This document shows positions 26,801-38,878 of a stretch of 64,000 bases of DNA, one piece after another. The notes under the pieces are model-generated. The model ran no database searches and was not told the origin of the DNA. It saw only the letters and a program-made list of their open reading frames with translations. Numbering within the stretch: the first letter of the stretch is position 1; each line of letters begins with the position of its first letter. This stretch comes from Panonychus citri (Eukaryota > Arthropoda > Arachnida > Trombidiformes > Tetranychidae). The position numbers and the translations under genes were made by a program. The stretch spans positions 2,790,001 to 2,854,000 of the forward strand of contig NW_026515543.1 of the NCBI RefSeq assembly GCF_014898815.1. The letters are read 5' to 3'.

Positions 26801-29800
26801 ATTTTTATCATTTCCTTCATATCAAGATAATTAAAGAATATAAGAAACTTGGTAATCCAAGGCATGAATACGCCAGAGGATATAAAATGACCGACAGAAT
26901 CTGCATTGTCCAAGTTTTTTTCCAATTCCACTTTAACTGGATCATCGTAATCATATTTATGACCAAACAATAAGATGGAAACATTATTTGGAATGGACAA
27001 TTTAACCTTATCGATGAACTTAAATGGCCTCTCATCGGTCGTTTTCAGTTCATTCAAAAACGAATCAATCTCTTCTCTAATAAGATCTTCCATTTTGGAC
27101 TTTCCCAAGCCAACATTTCTCAAAGTGGTCATTGCAATTCGACGCTGTTCTTTCCACGGGTCACCGGACATTTCGGTAAACGAAACGTCTTTCAACTCAT
27201 CGCCGAAAAAATTTTCTCTCGGACGACTAAGCAAATGGTCACTAGAAAAAGCTTCCCTAATTGACTTCCAATCAGCAAGAACGACAACATCATAACTTCC
27301 CAATTTAACACTAAAAACTGGACCATATTTGACCGCTAATTCACCAAATTGTACATAAGTATCGTCACGAGTAAAAGGCAAATAACCAACAACAGGTAAA
27401 CCCCAAGGGCCAGAGGGCAAACGATTCAAACGTTGGATAAACCCGAGAACATGATTAACAATCAATAGACCAAAACAAATGTAAGCACAATTCAATAAAA
27501 TAGCAACAAAATCAAAATGTACACTCAAAATCATCTTAAAAACAAACACAACAAATCGTAAACAATTAAAAGCAATTTAACAAAACTCAACAATTTACTT
27601 GATGCACACAGAGAGACTCTTATGATTAGCAATGGAAAAAAAATCCATGGACTATAATCCAAGTATCGATACTCATTTATTAGCCTTTGTCCCATGTAAA
27701 TATTTCGATCTCGATACAAGATCCATTGACTCAATTCTCTTCAGTTGATAATCATCTTGAATCATTTTCTTCATGTGATTAGTTAATTATACTTGATTAT
27801 TTAACATTTTTTTCTTTCTCTCCTTTTGTATATTATGTTGATTATCAAGTGAACATCATTAAATTGATGACCTTCGTTTTCTGTGTTGATAAAAATAGAG
27901 AACTGGTTATAAAAACTAATGTAAACACTTTCATAGGTGATGTGTTAATGATCCGTTTTTGTGTTGATCGCTTCATGTTTTCCAATTAACTAATTGTCTA
28001 TTGTGATTGTAATGATATCTCTCTCTCTCTCTTATAATTGTCCAATTTTCCATCAACACTTTATCGTGATCATCAACAATTATTGTTCCATTAATTTCAA
28101 ATCTAATTCAATCTAATCTGTGCATCAGTGGATTTTACTATGTGACTTTAATTTTGTTTTTTCCTCTTTTCTATTAGAAAATGAAAAAAGGAAAATGATT
28201 CCTAATTTTTCAGATAGAAACATGAAATGTTCATAGATTCATGTAGTTCCATGGTGATAGATTTTTCAACTTTCCAATTGAAAGAGAAAATTTTGTTCAA
28301 GTTTAATCACTTTTTCTTTCTCTCCCTCTCTTTATTTTCGTTTTGAGAACAGGAAACAAAGACTTCCTTTAACTGAATATATATTCAGAGAATCGTATCA
28401 AAGGAAACAGAATCATGAATTTCCAAACCTTAATTCATGTTCAATTTGAATATTCTATCAATCATTGCAGTCGATTCTCAGTTAACAGTTAACAATTCTA
28501 AAGGAGGATTATCATCATTTCTCCAGTTATTCCAAAGGCTCAAGTTATCATACATTAACCAATTCCAATGAAATGATACAATGTAAATGTACCGAACAAT
28601 CAATGGTAACGATTAAGGAATCGATTAAAATTGGAAATATATGATTACATGATCATTTACTTGTCTTTTAATGGAAAAGGTATGTAATCTAATAGCTAAC
28701 TAGATATTAATTACTATTGCTACTTAATTTTCTAGGTAATAATCGGTTGATTTAATCTTTTCACCGACTAAAACAGTCATATACTTGATCACTTGATTCC
28801 CAATCAGTTACTCATAATATGGAGGGTATGAATTTAACGATGGATGGTCTCGATGAACAAGAATCACTGAATAATATACAAAGGACATCTTTAAGTGGAA
28901 ACTGGATTATATTAATAACCAGAAAGGAATATGTTGAAATAGAGAAGGTCAAATGTAAATATTATCTAATATGCCTCGAGGAGTTAAACTAAATTAACAG
29001 TAAAAGTTAACATCCAAATTACAGCCTGAAGCACATTGAAGTACAATTGATTATACTATAAATATAATCAGGGTATTCATGATTCACACTGAGTTTTTAA
29101 CCTAAACATGGAACTTCATTGAAGATTATGTGACCAGAAAGTTTATCAAAGTTAAGTATATTTGACAGACTAAATGTTGATAAAAAGATTCAAACAAAAA
29201 GCTCATTGGACATATAACACCAGATAAATGAACAAACTCAAAACTCTGATTAATTTAATCATTTGGTTGAGTTAATTATCTTGATACAAGAAATAATTTC
29301 AAGTGAATTATATTATCCATGGAACCTATGAACTGGGTGAGCTTGTTGGAATTCAACTCATCTGATTAATCTAAATAAGTTATCATATTTAAATAATTCT
29401 CAGAAATCTAATAATATACTTAATGAATTACACCTCAATTTAGAGGTCATGTTATGTTTTGAAGGTTAAAAAGGTATAGAAAATTATATCTCATCAATAA
29501 TATGCAACCAATCAGATCTTAAATCACCGTCATGAATAATATTGAATGGTGAGTGTTATTGTTGAATTATCTGAATACATTTTGTGAATAATAATGAAAA
29601 ACAACAATGAAAGGAAAAGAAAAGTTAATCAATCTTTTGATTTCTTTCAAGTGTCGAAATAGTGTAATTTAACTTTACTCTTGTGTATTAGTAGTACAAT
29701 TTAAGATTATCGCAAGATCCTGAATGTGAATAATACGAAATGAATTATCCTTAGGGAAAAGCTTTAATATTAATAATATTATTACTTTTCTGAAGGAAAT

Positions 29801-32800
29801 GAAAAATCGAAGAGGCAGTTTCAAAATTTACTCGAAAATGGCGAGTTTCGAGAGTAAGAACGACAACATCATAACTTCCCAATTTAACACTAAAAACTGG
29901 ACCATATTTGACCGCTAATTCATCAAATTGTACATAAGTATCGTCACGAGTAAAAGGCAAATAACCAAAAACAGGTAAACCCCAAGGACCAAGGAGCAAA
30001 CAATTGATAAACTTACTAAGGATTGGAAATGTCCCAAGTAAGAAAAAGTAAAAATCCCAAGTACAATTATCTAAATATCGATTAGATTGGTTATCCCTTA
30101 ACGATCTTGATAGTGGGTCCTTAGAGCTAATTCAATTCTCATTGATAGTTATTGACAATCAACTTGTGGGGTTAATCATGATTGCCTTAAAGGATATTAC
30201 ATTTGATTATTTTCTATTTTTACTCGAGCTTATCGAGTTGTTTACATTTCCATCGTCACTTTATCCTCATCAATATGATTGGTTTCAAATCATAACTAAA
30301 CCTCGATAAATTTAATATTGATGATTGTGTTTAAAATAAATGATTCTAGAAATCAACAGGAAATAAATCATTTTCAAAAGACAATATCATTAATTTTTCG
30401 AAACTTTTTTTCCCCCAATTATTAGTCCAATCGATAGTTAAATACAAGTGATAATCACAGTTGAATTATATCAACCATGAAACTTGCTGAACTCGTTGAA
30501 TACTCAATGGAAAATAAAATTTTCACTCATCTCATTTATTTAATTGAAAAGAATTATTCTAATTGTTGAATGAAAAATACTCATTAACTATCAAGTGAGA
30601 AGATTAATCGAAATCAAGTGAGCTTAAAATGAACAGTCAACTAATTTTCCTGTATTTGATTGTCAACAACTTCCTGAAATTTGAGTGTTACAAATTTATT
30701 GAAAACTCACTGGACTGTAAATGGTTATCAATATTAACCACAATTTATCAATCACTATACAATCAAAAAGCAAAACGTTACTTAAATCATCATATTCCTT
30801 ACAAATCAAACCATTAATCACCAAATTGAATTCTGATAAATTAAACTACGATTCATATAAGTGAAAACTTTGATTCCCTTTAAAAAATAAGTTGAAATTT
30901 GAAGCAGAAAAAAGTATCAACATTAAATCAATCGTTCCAACGAGATGATATCAGTTTTTTTCAATGAAAATCATGACCAATCAAGAAAATCAATGACAAT
31001 CTATTGTGTGTAATGGTAATACAATGTGAACATACAAAAAAAACTGTAAGCATTAAATGTAACAACATTTACGTCCAGAGTTTCAGCTAATATTGTGTAA
31101 TGTATTACAATGATCATCAGTGTACCAGTTTATCATTATCCTAATCATTACGATCATTATATGCGCCAATTAAATGAAATAATGTCAAAATCAGTAGCAT
31201 CTAAAGTTTATCGATTATCGTTTTTATCATTGGACTATTTTGGTTGAATACATGATAAAGTTGCTAATGACAAATTCATTATTAGTAAAACAGTTGAGTG
31301 TATTATTAGTTTGAGTGAACTTGATGTTTATTTTAATTGTAACAAAAACAAAACATTCATTAGTCAAGTAATCATCCTTTTATTATCGGATTAAAATCAC
31401 TATGAAAAAAGATAATGGATTTACCTTATGATGATGATATGATAATCTTTATCTATCAGATTTACCTATGAAATTTAGATTGATGATAATATAATGCTGT
31501 TGATAAATTTTTCACCTTTTTGATTGTTATAATGATTAACAATCTTCTCATTAAATTATGCACAATTGCAGACATTACTACTCTGTAAATAATTCATACC
31601 TTGAATACCCTCAGGTTATTTAACATTTTGGGTGATTTTTTCCCTTCTTTTGTTATCAAATAATTACAGTTAACTTTCGGAATAATGTAATTGTTATTAG
31701 CTCAGTATCATTAGTCTAATAATCTGTATGAATGTGAATGCTTTTCGTTTAATCAATCAATTAGAAGTAGCAATTATCTTCGAATCCGTTGTTCGACTAT
31801 AACTATCAACATCATCACGAGAAACTCAAGTTTCGAGCTTTAATTTGATGCATTTTATTTGAACAAATTGGTCTGATGAAAGGTGAATCGTTAACTGTTC
31901 CAACCAACAATCAAATTGTCTTAGATTGAAATGAGCAAAAGTTTGAGTTGTTTCTTGAAATTGATACAATTGTAATAGTTAATTGATCGTGAATTGTTAA
32001 CGAGAAAATCAGTTAACCATAGATTGATTTAAATAACAAGATTGGCTTTTTCTATTCTTATTTCAATGTTACATTTCCAATGTTAAATTTGATTGTGATT
32101 TGCAAATTTCAAGATAATTATTGATTGATTATAACAATCAATAAGTGTTACACTTGATACGGGAAAGATTAACTTTCTTTGCGATTAAATTTAATTAGCT
32201 GATTTCAGTTGAATGATCCATGATCTCTCCTCACGTTACTAATCAAAATTAACGCAAAATTTAAAGATAATTATGGTAATTACAACGATTAACAATTTCT
32301 CCTAAATTAAATACAACGTTCACAATTTTAATTTTATCAAAATTTAATTACTTGCATGATAATGTATACAAAAATTGTCGATTATCTTATATCTCAAGGT
32401 ATTTAAAGTAAATTGTTACACGTCAGAATATTTAGTAATCATTTAACCGAAAATTAAAAATTTGATTAAAAGAAAGCGAAAAGTTGGTTGCTAAGTTAGC
32501 ATTCTATCATTATCATAGCAACCAAAATTTGTTAGAATCTGGTGAAAGTCGAAAACTTTTACGAATTCAATTGATACTGCAAGTTGAGGACTTGGACGGT
32601 GTGAGGTTACAATCAACTAATTGTGTTGATTTTAAGAAAATTGGATCTATTTATCTCAAGATAACCTTGATAACTTTGTTGTTTTCATGATCACAATTGA
32701 TTTACCTGGTGAAATATTATCATTAATACCTGTGAATATGAATCAAGTTTATTTGATACATTTAAGTAGATTGATAATTTAAATGGGAAAATAGTATAAT

Positions 32801-35800
32801 AATGACATCGTATAACTACTTGGCTTTCATTTGTTAGCCATTATTATTGTTATCGTATATCTCGATAGAATGGACATTGTCCATTATCATTATCATTTGC
32901 CTGGATTATTGTTATTCTATGGAAATACAAAGGAAAAGAATTTATTTTCTTGTATCTTTTTCTGTCTTAATACTTGAATGTTATTCAGTTTAATCTCTCT
33001 TATACCTTTTCCAATTTGATGAAAATATTGGAGATGAATGAATATTAGAAAGAGCAAATTATTATATGTTAACATATTATGGATTCTAATGTTATTAATA
33101 GTTTGTATAAGGACATTGAATACTCTCTGTATTTTTCTAACTTTAGTCTCAAGGTTTTCATGATCATCATGATGGTAGAACGACTCAAATGGTCTGAAAA
33201 ACCTCTCCAATATTGAGTGACCGAAAATGATTATCTTATCAGAATTCGGGAAATTTATCAGCATCATGGTTCACATATTAGTCACCAACAATAATGGAAT
33301 CATAATAATAACGGTAACCAATCGGAAGAAATAATAATAATGCTATTTCTTATGAATAATCAGAAAATGCTGACCAACCGCTTGGACTTTAAGGTCTAGT
33401 GTTTTCAGCTTGGAGATTGAAGATCAACTTTTATCTCTCTTTTTTTCTTTCTTTCCAAATCGAGGTTACTTGATATTGTACAGGTTCGAACATTGTTATT
33501 GTGGGCAGAATTTACAATTTGATTGTAAGTTCGTGATTTATATTAATAAAAAGATTTAAACTTTAAAGGAAAATGCTATTCACTTGATCGTCACTATGAA
33601 TCGTGGTGATTGTTGATATTTCATGAATGGAAGACAAGGATTTAGTAAATGATTCGATTATCGTTTTATTGTCCAAGGGAAGGACATATTTTCGAAACGA
33701 TGGTAAAAAAGTAAAAACTGACAGGATCGAATCGTTGATAGAATTGAAAATAAATTAGCTACATAAGAAATAGTCATGGATTAACCATCAAAGGGAAAAT
33801 AAGATAATGTCAAGTTTTCATCGAAACATGAAAGTATTAACTTTGAAAATTCGTAAAAGTTTCATTTGTAGATTATAACTTTCGATTCCATCATTAGACG
33901 TTACTGAAAAATTCAATGTTTTCTAAATCTTTCTTATTTCCACAATTGAAAGAGAGAAAAAACAAAAAATCTTTTTAAAAAGAAGCTCTAATACCCAGAC
34001 TGACCGTTATCCTTTCTAATGGGGAGCATGAATATACATCAATATATTAGACAGAAAAGTTTATCATCATTTTCTAATAATAAAGGAGTAATTGTTGAAT
34101 TCTTTAGATCATTTGAATTAAGTTCTAATAAGTATTACTACATGAGAATAATTTATCCATAAGTATTAGTAACTCTCATGAAAGAACAGGAGATTTTCAT
34201 GTGCAAATAGAAATTTAATGGAAAAACAAAAAGAACAGAGAAAAAAAGTTACAAATTCTAACGGTAAAGTAAATGATGTTAATAATGATGAGAAAATATT
34301 CGACCTTCGGGTAATGTTGATTCCAACTGAAAACTTTAGAACAGAAGATTTTTTATTCCTTCAGTATTAACTTTCTTCAACATATTATCACATCCATTTG
34401 ATAATATAAACAGTTTTGAATTTACCATGGAAAAGTTCATTACTATTGATGGTAAACATGAATAAATATTCAAATGAAAATGAAACAATAATGATTTCAA
34501 GTGTTAATATAATGAGAGTTTATTTGTCGATTAAAATTTTATTGTTATAATCTATTGACGTAAAAACTTAAATTCTGTAATTTTCATGGTAAAGTAATCA
34601 GAATAGGGAAAAAGAGAAGTTCCTGTTCACTGAACTTTTCCCCTCCATTCAGTCGAATCTCTCTTCAAGAGTATATTTTTGGCTAACGATAGAATTGATA
34701 AAAAAATTAATGAATCAGCTAAGATAATCTGAAGCTTTTGATAATAGTTTTATCAGCAAGCAAATCTTGTTGATCATATTGATAATATACTGAATGAATT
34801 ACTAAATATTCAAGGATGGTTATTAATTGAAAAAATGGATTTTCAATACTGATGATTTAGCAGCAATTTAAATTGCTGCCTCTTTGCTTAATTTCATCCA
34901 ATCATCATGATCATTGAGAATCGCAAAAAAAAAGGTGAGATTAAAACTGATATTTATTAATACAACTGATTAGTGTATTACTAAACTAATACATATTATT
35001 GATTAATTTTGATTTAGGTTATCATGAATTGTTAATGATAAAAGCAGAACCAATATAAAGTTTCCTCAGAAAATGTCATCAATATCATCTAGAAACTCAT
35101 GAGAATCTATTACAATACAATGAACCAATATTGATATCATACTTATCAATAGATACAATGAGGAAAAAGTAATGATTATGATTCAGATTGATCTGATTGA
35201 TTAGCTTTACTTATTATAAAGATATTGATAGTATTGAATCTATGGAAATTTGTTTTATTATTAAGTGAATGTGTTGATTATTTAGTCTAATAGTTGTTTT
35301 TGTATATCAGTTAATTGGACCCTAATCAATTTATCTCATTGATTCCAAATCAGTTGAGATTATCACTGAATAAATATAAGTATTTTTCAAGTTAATCACT
35401 AAGATATTAATATAACTGATATTTATCGTTCATTTATCCAATCTAATGAATAATGTTACCTTGAATACACAATTAGTATTAATATTTGTAATATAAAAAT
35501 ATATTCATTATAAATGGTAAGATAATCAAACATTGTTTTTGTTTACTTTGATTAAAGATACAAATTGTCGTGCCTGTTGATTGTTGATATTGAAATTGAT
35601 TCAGTTTTGATTAATTGTATCAATAAGCTGATTGTCTACATGTAAATTATTCACTTCTTAATAATTCAAAGTTGTTGATAATCAATTTATTAATAGCTCA
35701 AATTTTATTAACATGTATTAATGAATGATGGTAAAAACTGTCAAAATTTTTTCTTATAAGAATCAAATTGATTGAATCGAGTAAATCAACTAATTACTAA

Positions 35801-36926
35801 TCTGCAATTTAAATATAAAAGAGTGAAAATCTTACGTAATCTTATATAATAAATCATCTGTTTCTTATTCTTCCTTATTAATATTGAAGTGATCAATATG
35901 ATAAATTGTTAATGAAATTAACGATTAATGGATTTATCTTGATGATATTAACATGAATCAAAATTTACGAGTAAACGGTGAAAAAAAAGTCAAGAGACAG
36001 AGATTAACTTACCCAACTGACCCATGGCCGGTCCACATTTGAAACTGTTGTATATGAATACCGGCATTTTCAAGTTCTGAATAAGATCAGCTAAGGCAAG
36101 ATTAACGACCAATATATTTGAAGGAGTTCGTAGATTACGGCAGCTATTGTTTGTAAATCAATTTAATAATAACAACAATTAACTTTGTAACACGAAAATA
36201 GTTAATGATTGAAAATGATTTCATGTGAAAATATTCAATTAACACAATCTATTTGGTATCTTCAATGATCCATTAAGTAATTAACTAAATCGAATCAATG
36301 AAACGCGATAAAAACATCAGAGTAGATTAACAAAGAGATTGTAATTAGCATCTAACTATCAACCAATATGTCGTAATATCTAATTTTAAATTTACGAACT
36401 TTGAAATTTCGTAATCGTTTGTATCGTAACATGAATTTCTCAATATAAGTCTATAAGCCTTGGACTGGATCTTGAGGTAGCCATTATGCAAATCGCCTCA
36501 TGTTTCATGATAATAATATTGGAAAATCAACTGAATCGAAATGAGGAAAGAATAAAACTTTATCATCTATATGGATCTTTACTGATCTTTTCAGTTCAAC
36601 TTCTCTGAATTCATCTAAAAATCAGAATAATATTATGAGAGATAAAGTTACATTTAAGGATTTTAATCGACTCACCGATAAAAGAGCCATATTATTGCTC
36701 CATTACCAAAAATCGCTGGGAACAAGATTAGCAGATATGTTACACCTAAGATGTAATGTTGATACTTTTTGGGTGGTTCAAAGTTTAACCAAAAATCGGG
36801 TATATAACCGACCAATGAAGGTTCAATAACATCCCTCCATGTTTTGGGCAGATGATGATCCACAGTAGTGTTGGTTAACTGGGATGATATTGATGAGTTA
36901 TTTGATAGAGATACATTGGTAATCAT
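23806..36926 (-). CDS. Opsin (rhabdomeric-type GPCR), three exons
   Basis: A light-sensing seven-helix receptor. Exons are 36926-36676, 36143-36013 and 24674-23806, giving 416 aa with exact phase agreement. The N-terminus has Asn glycosylation motifs (NVSLSNNSS). Exon 2 carries LRTPSNILVVNLALAD of helix 2 and NSFKCGPAMGQLG. Exon 3 begins CKIYGFFGGLSGTSAIM, which continues the opsin consensus exactly. The disulfide cysteines are near residues 129 and 208 (LTSCSFDYL). The retinal Schiff-base lysine is near residue 338 in LFAKLSSVVNPYLYGLG, followed by the NPxxY motif and PRFK. The helix-3 DRY triplet reads ERL, which is atypical. The third intracellular loop is basic. The subtype (visual, Rh7-like or arthropsin-like) is uncertain. 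Intron 2 spans 11.3 kb and contains a P450 gene. Confidence 0.88.
24740..26000 (-). other. Part of opsin intron 2, downstream of the P450
   Basis: Contains the P450 3' flank, including the stretch at about 25680-25995 that is duplicated near 29520-29780. No other gene is seen. The open frames at 25104-25331 and 25437-25625 look fortuitous. Confidence 0.5.
26005..27549 (-). CDS. Cytochrome P450, CYP2-clan, CYP392-like, intronless
   Basis: A membrane-bound haem mono-oxygenase of 514 aa, normal for a microsomal P450. Residues about 7-35 are the N-terminal membrane anchor. A proline-rich hinge (LPSGPWGLPVVGYLPF) follows at 45-60. The I-helix motif near 314-318 is AGSST, with Ser where Asp or Glu usually sits. 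The K-helix ExxR is EVHR at 371-374, and the PERF-like element is DPNRF. The haem loop FSGGKRVCPG lies at 446-455, with Cys453 as the thiolate ligand. The GPWGLP hinge and overall style resemble the CYP392 family expanded in spider mites, many of which act on xenobiotics. The substrate here is unknown. The first Met is at 27549, and Met6 (27534) is an equal alternative. The gene lies inside opsin intron 2 on the same strand. Confidence 0.92.
   Translation of the reverse strand: MFVFKMILSVHFDFVAILLNCAYICFGLLIVNHVLGFIQRLNRLPSGPWGLPVVGYLPFTRDDTYVQFGELAVKYGPVFSVKLGSYDVVVLADWKSIREAFSSDHLLSRPRENFFGDELKDVSFTEMSGDPWKEQRRIAMTTLRNVGLGKSKMEDLIREEIDSFLNELKTTDERPFKFIDKVKLSIPNNVSILLFGHKYDYDDPVKVELEKNLDNADSVGHFISSGVFMPWITKFLIFFNYLDMKEMIKIIKRTDCFVQIEIDKHLEKMKTSDTKEIEDYIDGFLHEMDKRADENNSNFNREVLLRNTSAFYSAGSSTIQSTLNWTMAYLAAYPEYQEKIRDEIRETIGFDRLPNNVDRQRMPFTISFIYEVHRMVSLVPINLQRRATADVKIGDKLIPKDTLVLFNFWSVHRDSSLYPEPDKFDPNRFLIDNGTKAVKPQHLIPFSGGKRVCPGESLANLQLFLYVVSILQKFKVLPEPGKQISFESRYNGGRQPKNPIYVIFKQLTIPETKG
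29520..30015 (-). pseudogene. Tandem-duplicated P450 reduced to a fragment
   Basis: The minus strand of 29857-30000 matches the neighbouring P450 from GPWGLPV through KLGSYDVVVL almost residue for residue (about residues 47-91). Homology then stops abruptly inside the frame. The plus-strand DNA just to its left, 29520-29780, matches the P450's own 3' flank (25680-25960): both contain gaattatctgaatacat-like sequence followed by ttgtgaataataatgaaaaa. The simplest reading is that the whole P450 with flanks was duplicated and then lost roughly 420 internal and C-terminal codons. The haem loop, ExxR and I-helix are absent, so it cannot be an active P450. Confidence 0.85.
30016..36012 (-). other. 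Remainder of opsin intron 2 upstream of the P450 fragment
   Basis: Six kilobases of AT-rich sequence between the P450 relic and opsin exon 2. Open frames at 30629-30817, 32484-32690 and 32917-33267 have no recognisable domain and no supporting splice context. Nothing else is identified. Confidence 0.5.
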
Positions 36927-36960
36927 ATCACTTGTTGAAGGGATAATAATTGAAATGACA

Positions 36961-36971
36961 CTTTATATATA
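36961..36971 (-). promoter_or_regulatory. TATA-like box of the opsin gene
   Basis: The minus strand reads gcatatatataaag about 35-45 bp upstream of the opsin start codon. It lies between the start codon and the end of the duplicated arm at 37015, so it is gene-specific sequence and not part of the duplication. Confidence 0.4.
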
Positions 36972-37014
36972 TGCAATAATCAAGTCAATAGATAATAACA
37001 AGAATGAGAAAAAA

Positions 37015-37798
37015 ACTGAATTTAACTGATGAAAATTAACGAGCAACTTTTCATAACTTAATATGATGTTGAAACGATAACTAATCAACACAAAGTTAAA
37101 TGCGATGAATTCATAACTTTTACTGTTTATTAAAATTCAGATGATTAATATTATGTTTGATTGGTATCGTCAACTGATTGATTCACTTTTAACTGATGAA
37201 AATGTTTGTAGTTATTTTTTAACAAAACTTTCAGGTTGAAATGTAAGGTAATGTTAGTTCTGGGAAAGAAAAAGTAAACTGAGTTGATCCATCAAGAATC
37301 ATAATCACCATAAACATTGAATCGCGCATCCGATTTTATTGTAACTCAACATTGAACTATTACATCGTTTGAATTGTTAAACTAATAGATTATCAATTTT
37401 GAATAAATTTAAATTCACATGAAATCAGAAAGACAAAATTAGTTCGCAATATTGTTAATTTATTATAATTATTTATGTATTAATTGAGAGGAAGCTTTTA
37501 ATGATTGAAGAAATCTTCAATTCGAACCAAGAAATTATTTGTAATGGAAGAAGCTGCCACCTATTGCTATGAATTAATACTACATAAAATAAAATTTAAT
37601 TCCAAACTTGAATGAGACACGCTCAAATTTTGGGTAAAGATTGTGCGAATTTTAACTGTTCTTCAGTTAAACCATGAAACGATTTAAGCTACAGATTTCT
37701 ACGAGATAATGGGTCTATAGTTAAACAAAGACAATCAAATTTATTTAAAACGTTATTCTGGATGAGATTAAAATAGGTGTCGATAATAATATCGTATG
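37015..37798 (-). repeat. Left arm of a 785-bp inverted duplication
   Basis: The reverse complement of this segment matches 43384-44169. By eye the first roughly 740 bases are identical (from catacgatattattatcg inward). Small differences appear only in the last 30-40 bases next to the opsin. The arm ends 88 bp upstream of the opsin start codon, so it is the distal promoter region of that gene. Confidence 0.93.
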
Positions 37799-38430
37799 AT
37801 GTTGCTGCTGACAAAAATCCTTTATTTATGGGTAATCATCATCATTTCTGTTATTTGTTACCATAATCAATAAATTGTGACAATGTACATGGGAACACCG
37901 TACCATATACCGTACCATATACCGTTTTTTTCACAAAATTGGCTTTGTGGCGATATTTGATAGTTAATATGATGTTGTTGACAATTATCCTTCACGTATG
38001 GGGAATCAGCATCACAGCAAACATATAAATTGTTTCTTTAAATATAATATAAGTATATATCGCTTTCTAACGTTTTATACAATTGAAATTTGAATTGCGC
38101 GCTTTTGGCAGCACTGTCGCTGATATTTGGCTCCTCCCTTTGACCAAGCCCCTCCTTGACAACAACACACCCCAACTTGACAACGCCCCAGTGGACAACC
38201 CAAGTCACCAGTTGACCAGTGGTCATTTGCAGTTTGGACACCGACCGGACAACATCATTTTTTCCGGTAAGCATGGCACATGGGTGCATGCTGTGTATGA
38301 CTTCATACATTATGACTTCATACAATGATCATACCGAGACGGGGGCAACCCTGTTATCAACCTGAACATTGTCTACATTGTATTTGTATACATACACACC
38401 TGTACACACACACACATATATATATATATA
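37799..38430. other. Inter-arm spacer with a locally GC-richer stretch
   Basis: 37895-37925 has a short direct repeat of accatataccgt. 38090-38290 is clearly richer in G and C than its surroundings and is open on both strands (for example 38083-38328 on plus), but it shows no protein family. 38290-38330 holds two copies of a tatgacttcataca-like unit. 38390-38430 is a CA/TA microsatellite abutting the MITE. Confidence 0.4.
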
Positions 38431-38432
38431 TA

Positions 38433-38635
38433 CAGTAGTGAAAAATGAGTTTCGAATGGTTTTTAATCATTCGCGCAGGTAGTGACTAAAATTAACAGAT
38501 TAAACAATCAAGATAAGAAAAATCAATGAGTAAATCATCTAAGTCTTATCACTGATGATAAAGATTATCAATTGATTTTAGTAGCTAAGTTGCGCGAATG
38601 ATTAAAAACCATTCGAAACTCATTTTTCACGACTG
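38433..38635. mobile_element. 203-bp MITE, Tc1/mariner-like, with TA target duplication
   Basis: The left end reads CAGTAGTGAAAAATGAGTTT and continues through catTCGCGCA. The right end is its reverse complement except for one base (CAGTCGTG). The terminal inverted repeats are about 45 bp, leaving only about 110 bp inside. TA dinucleotides flank both ends (38431-38432 and 38636-38637). There is no coding capacity, so it is a non-autonomous element that depended on a transposase elsewhere. Confidence 0.88.
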
Positions 38636-38878
38636 TATATAAGATTTGTATGCATAGTATTATACCTTCATTATATATTATCATGTACAGTTTACCTACA
38701 TTAATTTGGTCTTTTCTTTTTTTCCCTTTTTTCTACCTGTATACTTAAATCAGATTTATTAATTCTTCTTTGGTTTTGGATTTTGGACGTTTTTGACGAG
38801 TCTTTTTGGAATACGCTTCATATCTTACAATTGACATACAAGATATTTACGGATAACAATATCACAATTATAAATAAT

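Noticed and set aside
38038..38328. Opposed open frames in a GC-richer patch.
   Set aside because: Overlapping frames on both strands come from base composition. No family signature or splice context is seen.
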